Shown here: positions 32,186 to 36,207 of the stretch, piece after piece
Numbering within the stretch: the first letter of the stretch is position 1
Layout of the letters: the number at the start of each line of letters is the position of its first letter
Origin: Usnea hakonensis
Taxonomy: Eukaryota; Ascomycota; Lecanoromycetes; Lecanorales; Parmeliaceae
Reading direction: 5' to 3'
Assembly (NCBI GenBank): GCA_013423325.1
Contig: BLJB01000574.1
Location: 1 to 36,207, forward strand
DNA: 36,207 nucleotides
The notes under the pieces: model-generated
Told to the model about the DNA's origin: nothing
What the model saw: only the letters and a program-made list of their open reading frames with translations
Databases searched by the model: none
Position numbers and translations under genes: made by a program

Positions 32186-32199
32186 CCGGGCTCATAACC
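32186..32199 (-). other. Copia-2 primer-binding site
   Basis: On the minus strand GGTTATGAGCCCGG follows the 5' LTR directly. It is unRIPed and complementary to the anticodon arm of initiator tRNA-Met, as in copia-1 and in the miniature element at 35145. Confidence 0.85.
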
Positions 32200-32319
32200 T
32201 ATCAAAATATGGGGTAGGACACATAGTAGTTATATTCACTATAGATCTCTATGAAGGAAAGCTTGACTATGTCCCAAGTAGTAGTCACGTGACGAAGTCA
32301 CGTGACTCTACTTTCAACA
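32200..32319 (-). repeat. Copia-2 5' LTR
   Basis: 120 bp. On the plus strand the first 45 bases or so (the inner end) carry RIP-type changes relative to the other LTR (TATC, TTATATT, CTATAG), while the outer part is clean. Twin GTCACGTGAC palindromes at 32284-32293 and 32297-32306 are separated by GAA. Confidence 0.93.
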
Positions 32320-32324
32320 AAAAG

Positions 32325-32976
32325 GTTTAAATATTTATTTTATAACGAACTTATTTTTATCTCTATACTAGATAGATCTTAGGTAGCTATTATAATTAAC
32401 TTTATTATAGATCTACTATTTAATAAGAGGGTATTAGGAGAGATCTATAATATTATTATAATTATTATTAATAAATTTAATAAGATATACTATTATATCC
32501 CTTATAGAAAGGTAATAATATTTAAATAATTTATACTTCTATTTATCTAAAAAGTTTTTTATTTATACGGGCTCTATAAATTAATTATTAGTAATTAAGA
32601 TATATTATTTATATTATATTTCTAATAAGCTTTAATTAAGGCTTTAAGAATAGACTATTAATTATCTACTATATACTATTAATAGATAGATAAGTTAACT
32701 AAACGACTAAACTAAATTATTAAATAGTATTTTTAAATATATATTAATTATTAATAAAATAACTAGATATTATTATTAGCCTTAGTCGAATATATCTATA
32801 ATATTAGTATTTATAGTACTACTTAATATAGCCCCTTTTTTATCTATAATAGAAGAGATTCTAAACCTTTTTAATTATTAGATATTCTATAAAATAATAT
32901 CTTTATAAATATAGAAGAATTATTATAAAAGCTTTAATAACTATATAAGGCTCTAAAAAATAGACTTATAAAAATC
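32325..32976 (+). pseudogene. Gypsy integrase (continuation of the 21482 element)
   Basis: Resumes the gypsy element after copia-2 and its AAAAG duplication. It decodes to Y-L-I-R-G-Y-Q-E-R-S-type sequence, an I-N-R-Q-I-N-Q-L-N-stop-Q-T-like segment near 32670-32715 (family H-P-Q-T-D-G-Q-T-E-R-x-N-Q), L-L-L-A-L-V-E-Y-I-Y-N near 32770-32800 (family L-P-L-A-E-F-A-Y-N) and S-T-x-Q-Y-S-P-F-F near 32815-32840. The end of integrase and the 3' LTR are missing because copia-3 starts at 32977. Confidence 0.75.
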
Positions 32977-33097
32977 TATCAAAATATGGGGTAGGACATA
33001 TAGTAGTTGTATTGCCTATAGATCTCTATAAAGGAAAGCTTGACTATATCCTAGTAGTAGTTATATAACGAAGTTACGTAATCTACTACTTTTAATA
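32977..33097 (-). repeat. Copia-3 3' LTR
   Basis: About 121 bp, collinear with the copia-2 LTR (TATCAAAATATGGGGTAGG … CTACTTTTAATA). Both palindromes are destroyed (TTATATAACG and TTACGTAATC) by RIP-type changes. The interior starts CTCCCCTTCGAG, on the minus strand the purine run GAAGGGGAG, a good polypurine tract. Confidence 0.88.
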
Positions 33098-33989
33098 CTC
33101 CCCTTCGAGTATATACTTCGTAGACCCCTACCCCCCTAGCGAATACCGGGTAACTAAAGTAAATATTTATATAGGGTAATAGAGGTAAAAAAATAAACGC
33201 CGGGTTACTAAAATAAAAATATTATAATACCCCCCTAGCGTATTTTAGAAGTAGTTAAAAAATCGTAGATTTTAAAGTTTATAATATATAAAACCCGAAT
33301 ACGGTTAGTATAAATATAGGGTAATATAAATACTAAATCTAAATATAGAGTACCCCCCCTAGTAAATATAGGGTAACTAAAGTAAATAAATCTAAATATA
33401 GGGTACCCCCCCCCCTAGTAAATATAGAGTAACTAAAGTAAATAAAATAGATCTAAAAATAACTATATTAAATTCGCTATTAGTATAATTTCCGTATTTA
33501 GTATACTATATAAAAATTCTATATTTTATAAAAATATAGTTATTTAAAACTTTTTTTTATAATATAACGAGTATATACCAAATTTTAACTAGAATAAGAT
33601 TAGAGGATAAATATAGAGATAGATATAAGTAGTATAAATACTCCGAATATTCTAAATACTATATAATATAAGTAGTAAATACTCTAAATACTATATAAGA
33701 TCCTATAAGGCCTTATAGGCCGATCTATAACTAAATAGAAGATTACTCTAATAGTAATAGTAGTAATTATTAGGGTACTAACTCGAGGTATTAAAGATAT
33801 AGATAGCTATAGTATTAACTATAATTAATATAATTAGTATAGTTATTTATTATTAAATAGCGAGTCCGTATAATACTAAGCCCGATATTAGGGCTCTATA
33901 GGCGTAGGTTAATTACTCGGTCGATTACTCGAAATATAGAGGCTAATAGAATTACTCCCCTAGATTATAGCTATAGTAATTTATAGAAA
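33098..33989 (-). other. Copia-3 3' non-coding region
   Basis: RIPed counterpart of 25465-26280. The GGGTAAC repeats are partly kept (33145, 33197, 33312, 33370), as are the C runs (33350-33360, 33405-33414). The shared 3'-UTR block lies at about 33515-33615 in decayed form. Confidence 0.75.
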
Positions 33990-33991
33990 TA

Positions 33992-34714
33992 CTGTAGGGC
34001 CCGTCTATAAAGTTTTTTTCGAGTCTACAACTAATTGGTAACCGGTTACTAACCGGTTACGAACTAGGAATAAATCGAAGATAAATTAAAATAACCTTAA
34101 AATTAACCTTAAATTAATCTGAAATAAACCCGGAGTTTATCCGGTTCGTAAGCGGTTACTAATCGAATAGGAACCGAACGAGACCCGGTTCCTTTTTTTA
34201 CTATAACCTATAGATATATATAGGGTTACTAACCGGTTATTAATCGAATAATAAGCCTTTTTTTTTTCCTTTTTTTTTCTCTAAGTTAGATTATAGGGGG
34301 CTAGGCCTAATAGAGTAATATATATATATATAAATTTTTATAAAAATTCGATTTTTTAAATAATAAAATTAATAGCGTTATTATATAAGTCTATAGAGAC
34401 TACCCGAAATACCCGCTTTTAGCATATTTCTAAAATTTTAGCGTAAAGTCTAAATTTTTACGATTAACGCGGTTATCTTTTTTTAAATCGACTTTTAATA
34501 ATTATAAACCTCTTTAAAAAAAATTAGGGTTATAACCCTAATTATAAACTTTAAAAGTTATAACTAAAATATCTTTATATAAGGTTTATAACTACTTTTA
34601 TTTATATAGACGGTTTTTTTTCTATTAATAACCCTTAACTAAAAAAAATAGGGTTATTAACCGGTTACCACTCGGTTTCCGCCCCCAAATAAACTCTATA
34701 ATAGGCCTAGACAG
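33992..34714 (-). mobile_element. MITE 2: 723-bp TIR element with TA target duplication
   Basis: The ends CTGTAGGGCCCGTCTATAAA and, reverse-complemented, CTGTCTAGGCCTATTATAGA form an imperfect terminal repeat. TA flanks both ends (33990-33991, 34715-34716). The uninserted site is visible in copia-2 near 26292. Subterminal AACCGGTTAC motifs occur at both ends (34041-34059, 34651-34660). The core 34280-34465 matches MITE 1 in reverse. No transposase frame. Probably a non-autonomous Tc1/mariner-group element. Confidence 0.78.
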
Positions 34715-34716
34715 TA

Positions 34717-34755
34717 GTATATAGGAATAGTATATAGGAATAGTATATAGGAATA
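34717..34755 (+). repeat. 13-bp tandem repeat, three copies, next to MITE 2
   Basis: GTATATAGGAATA three times. Copia-2 has one unit (GTATATAGAAATG, 26292-26304) at the homologous place, so the repeat grew from one to three copies in copia-3. Confidence 0.85.
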
Positions 34756-35144
34756 GTATAAGCTCCCCTAGAGTAATACTATATTACGGAGGTACTTCTA
34801 GGCTAATAAGATCCCGGAATCTATTAAATTTATTCTTATATAGAGCCTTAGTAAGCCCGTTAGTAACTTACCTATTAGTAGGGATATATTCTAATACTAT
34901 ATTCCTAGTAATAACTTATTCGCGTATATAGTAGTATTAAATATTAATATATTTAGTATATATATAGAACTAGAGGTTTTTAGCTAGTACTATAGCCCCT
35001 TAATTATTATAATAGATAACTACTATCTTAGTAGCTTAATTACTAGAATTAAATTAATTTAAAAGATTATACAGCTATACCGCTTCCTTAGTAGTTTATA
35101 TTTAGCTAATATATTTAGTCTTATAGATTAAAAGTACTATAGTA

Positions 35145-35204
35145 TGTTAAAAAGGCAGATACTAGAAAGAGCTTATTCTAGATAATATTCATATTTTTTC
35201 AACA
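35145..35204 (-). repeat. Miniature element, left (3') LTR
   Basis: 60 bp, identical to 35406-35465 as far as I can compare. Inside it CTAGAAAGAGCTTATTCTAG forms an imperfect palindrome. The adjoining interior on the minus strand ends GCTTCTCTTCAAGGGTCG, which is not a clear polypurine tract. Confidence 0.9.
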
Positions 35205-35289
35205 CGACCCTTGAAGAGAAGCGAGAATAAGAGATGTGAGCGGAAGTGTACGACGACTGAGCTAGCTTTGGGCGCGGCGCATATATATT

Positions 35290-35309
35290 TGTGGCTCGCA
35301 TGTGCCACA
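35290..35309. other. Perfect 6-bp stem hairpin in the miniature element
   Basis: TGTGGCTCGCATGTGCCACA: a six-base stem TGTGGC/GCCACA with an 8-base loop. It overlaps the 3' end of the tRNA-like region by a few bases. Confidence 0.6.
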
Positions 35310-35397
35310 GCCAGGCTCGAACCGTCGACCCTGGATCTTAGCAGGGCGGATTTCTTCCGCGGTTTTCGCGGACACTATCCCACTCGACCACCCGGGC
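35304..35397 (-). ncRNA. Degenerate tRNA-like region (class II, Leu/Ser-like) inside the miniature element
   Basis: About 94 nt on the minus strand. It begins GCCCGGG and has an A-box-like TGGTCGAGTGG (35380-35390), a five-base anticodon-like stem TCCGC/GCGGA with a 7-base loop GAAAACC (35356-35372), a long variable-arm-like hairpin CCCTG/CAGGG, and a B-box-like GGTTCGAGCC (35314-35323), ending near CTGTGGC. The acceptor ends pair at only about five of seven positions, the T stem is imperfect and U33 is missing, so a working tRNA is unlikely. It may be a SINE-like or captured tRNA sequence. Confidence 0.55.
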
Positions 35398-35405
35398 TCA
35401 TAACC
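35391..35405 (-). other. Miniature element primer-binding site
   Basis: On the minus strand GGTTATGAGCCCGGG lies immediately inside the 5' LTR. It is complementary to the initiator tRNA-Met anticodon arm and identical over 14 bases to the copia-2 site. Its last seven bases are also the first seven of the tRNA-like region. Confidence 0.8.
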
Positions 35406-35465
35406 TGTTAAAAAGGCAGATACTAGAAAGAGCTTATTCTAGATAATATTCATATTTTTTCAACA
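35406..35465 (-). repeat. Miniature element, right (5') LTR
   Basis: 60 bp, the 5' LTR in the element's own orientation, followed (minus strand) by the primer-binding site. The duplication TAGTA follows on the plus strand. Confidence 0.9.
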
Positions 35466-35985
35466 TAGTAGATTATTATTTAAATAACTAGCTAATTATA
35501 GTATTATTTATATCGAAGATATACCCCGAAATAGATTATTAAGTATCTTAATTACTAGTCTAATTAGTATCTATATATTTAGCTAGGGACTTTAGTTCTC
35601 CTTTAAAAATAAACTAGTAATTAATAATTTATTTAAGATATTAGAAGATTCGTTTAATTACCTTCTAATAAGACTTATTTAGATTTAAGTTATACTAAGA
35701 TACTATTAAGATAATATATATAATATCTAGCCTTATACCGAGTATTATATATATTAGTAAGCCAATAGTAGATTAATAAGTAGTATAAGAAGCTTTAGTA
35801 GTCTAAAAGTCTTCTTTAATAATCTAATACTTCTTTATATCTATTAGAGTTAGGGTTCCTTTAGACTTCTATATATTATATTTAATAATAAATTTCTAAA
35901 TATACTTAGTCTAGCCGAGTTATAAGATTTAATTTAATTAATCTCTTATAATAATTATATTAAGGTAGTAGTAATACTCGTTTAA

Positions 35986-36207
35986 GAACTTTAAAATCTG
36001 GACCTATCTGAGGAGTTGAAAATGAAGTACAACAACCAGCACGAAGAGAAGCCTTTCACATTAGGTGGGGAACCAGAAGAAGAAGACACACTACCAGATA
36101 TAGATACAATAGGGACTACTACTACCCCCAAGGGGGTAGAGTATATTAATACGGAAGTAGAATAAGACGCGGCTACCGCGTTCGCGATACTAATAATATA
36201 GATAGGG
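35986..36207 (+). pseudogene. Coding fragment of an unidentified element, partial at the window edge
   Basis: Homology to copia-2 stops here. A frame through CTGGACCTATCTGAGGAG (35998-36015) and ATG 36021 decodes to about 49 residues from that ATG, with an acidic cluster G-G-E-P-E-E-E-D and P-D-I-D-T-I-G. Then come a TAA (36168-36170), D-A-A-T-A-F-A-I and a TAG (36198-36200). The first 110 bases keep CA and TG; the end shows RIP-type stops. I do not recognise the protein; a gag or non-LTR ORF1 product is possible. It may be another insertion in copia-3 or an assembly join. Confidence 0.4.

Larger units (their letters stand above)
25377..32319 (-). mobile_element. Copia-2: full-length Ty1/copia retrotransposon on the minus strand
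   Basis: 6,943 bp with 5-bp duplications AAAAG at 25372-25376 and 32320-32324. The LTRs are about 120 bp and, read on the plus strand, run T(G/A)TCAAAATATGGGG … CTTTCAACA. On the minus strand the order is 5' LTR (right), primer-binding site, gag, protease, integrase, RT, RNase H, long 3' non-coding region, 3' LTR (left). It is inserted in the gypsy element; RIP is moderate and several parts are clean. Related to but distinct from copia-1. Confidence 0.93.
35145..35465 (-). mobile_element. 321-bp miniature LTR retrotransposon (TRIM/SMART type)
   Basis: Two identical 60-bp terminal direct repeats (35145-35204 and 35406-35465), TGTTAAAAAGGCAGATACTA … TTTTTTCAACA on the plus strand, with TG…CA ends. 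They enclose 201 bp and are flanked by the 5-bp duplication TAGTA (35140-35144, 35466-35470). Copia-2 shows the empty site once (TAGTA, 26689-26693). The primer-binding site next to the right LTR fixes the minus orientation. There is no coding capacity: a plus-strand frame at 35211-35411 runs antisense through the tRNA-like part. It is unRIPed, with identical LTRs, so it is recent. Movement must rely on proteins from another element. Confidence 0.9.
34756..35985 (-). pseudogene. Copia-3 RNase H and C-terminal RT region, RIP-broken
   Basis: Decayed counterpart of copia-2 26305-27205, read on the minus strand and interrupted by the miniature LTR element at 35145-35465. The copia-2 K-A-E-Y-I-G stretch corresponds to about 35095-35130. 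Stops are very frequent. The RT Y-I-D-D box would lie beyond 35985 and is not present. Confidence 0.75.
32977..36207 (-). mobile_element. Copia-3: second, heavily RIPed copy of the copia-2 family, truncated
   Basis: Begins with the 3' LTR (32977-33097) and follows copia-2 25377 to about 27205 collinearly, with many C-to-T and G-to-A changes. The homology is split by MITE 2 (33992-34714) and by the miniature LTR element (35145-35465), and stops at about 35985 where an unrelated sequence begins. The 5' half and other LTR are not seen, and the target duplication cannot be checked. The flank before the LTR is AAATC. Confidence 0.88.

Noticed and set aside
35304..35397. Calling the tRNA-like region a functional tRNA gene
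   Set aside because: Acceptor and T stems are imperfect, the residue before the anticodon is not U, and it is fused to a retrotransposon primer-binding site.
35211..35411. 66-codon plus-strand open frame in the miniature element
   Set aside because: It is antisense to the tRNA-like region and primer-binding site and has no domain. It is open because the sequence is GC-rich and unRIPed.
1..36207. Possible centromere or mitochondrial origin of the AT-rich sequence
   Set aside because: The AT richness is explained by directional CA-to-TA change in recognisable nuclear retrotransposons. No mitochondrial gene or satellite array is seen, though a location near a centromere or telomere cannot be excluded.

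Overview
The window is a stretch of AT-rich, gene-free repeat sequence from a filamentous ascomycete (Pezizomycotina type) whose genome has been through repeat-induced point mutation (RIP). This rests on base composition and stop pattern. CpA and TpG are almost absent over most of the 36 kb, TpA is in large excess, and decayed reading frames are broken almost only by TAA/TAG at places where CAA, CAG or TGG would be expected. I see no intact host gene. Almost everything legible is a transposable element, and many are inserted into one another. Family assignments come from reading translations by eye; no search was run.

Layout. 1-500: unrecognised RIP-broken coding remnant. About 560-4015: a structure with two arms of roughly 0.9 kb in inverted orientation around a reverse-transcriptase fragment. 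4966-5864: a TA-flanked MITE holding a 207-bp hairpin element. About 6240-6377, 13797-16790 and 19998-21481: three pieces of one very large decayed protein that reads like a fungal tnp2/Plavaka-type transposase with internal heptad and 13-residue repeats. It is split by a Ty1/copia element on the plus strand (copia-1, 6378-13791, TSD ATATA) and by a 3.2-kb gag-only LTR element (16791-19992, TSD ATTAT), and cut at 21482 by a Ty3/gypsy element. The gypsy element runs 21482-25376 and 32325-32976. It is split by a minus-strand copia of a second family (copia-2, 25377-32319, TSD AAAAG) and cut again at 32977 by a more heavily RIPed copy of that family (copia-3), which runs toward the right edge. 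Copia-3 in turn holds a second TA-flanked MITE (33992-34714), a 321-bp miniature LTR element with 60-bp LTRs (35145-35465, TSD TAGTA), and an unrelated coding fragment from about 35986.

How the parts relate. Copia-1 and copia-2/3 have different bodies but share three non-coding modules: a primer-binding site matching the anticodon arm of initiator tRNA-Met, twin GTCACGTGAC palindromes in the LTR, and a block of about 105 bp in the 3' untranslated region. The miniature element uses the same kind of primer-binding site with a degenerate tRNA-like sequence directly behind it. It has no coding capacity and would have to move with proteins supplied by another element, plausibly a copia-type one. 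Islands that escaped RIP (outer LTR ends, copia 3' regions, the miniature element) stand out by their retained CA/TG dinucleotides and give a relative order of insertion.
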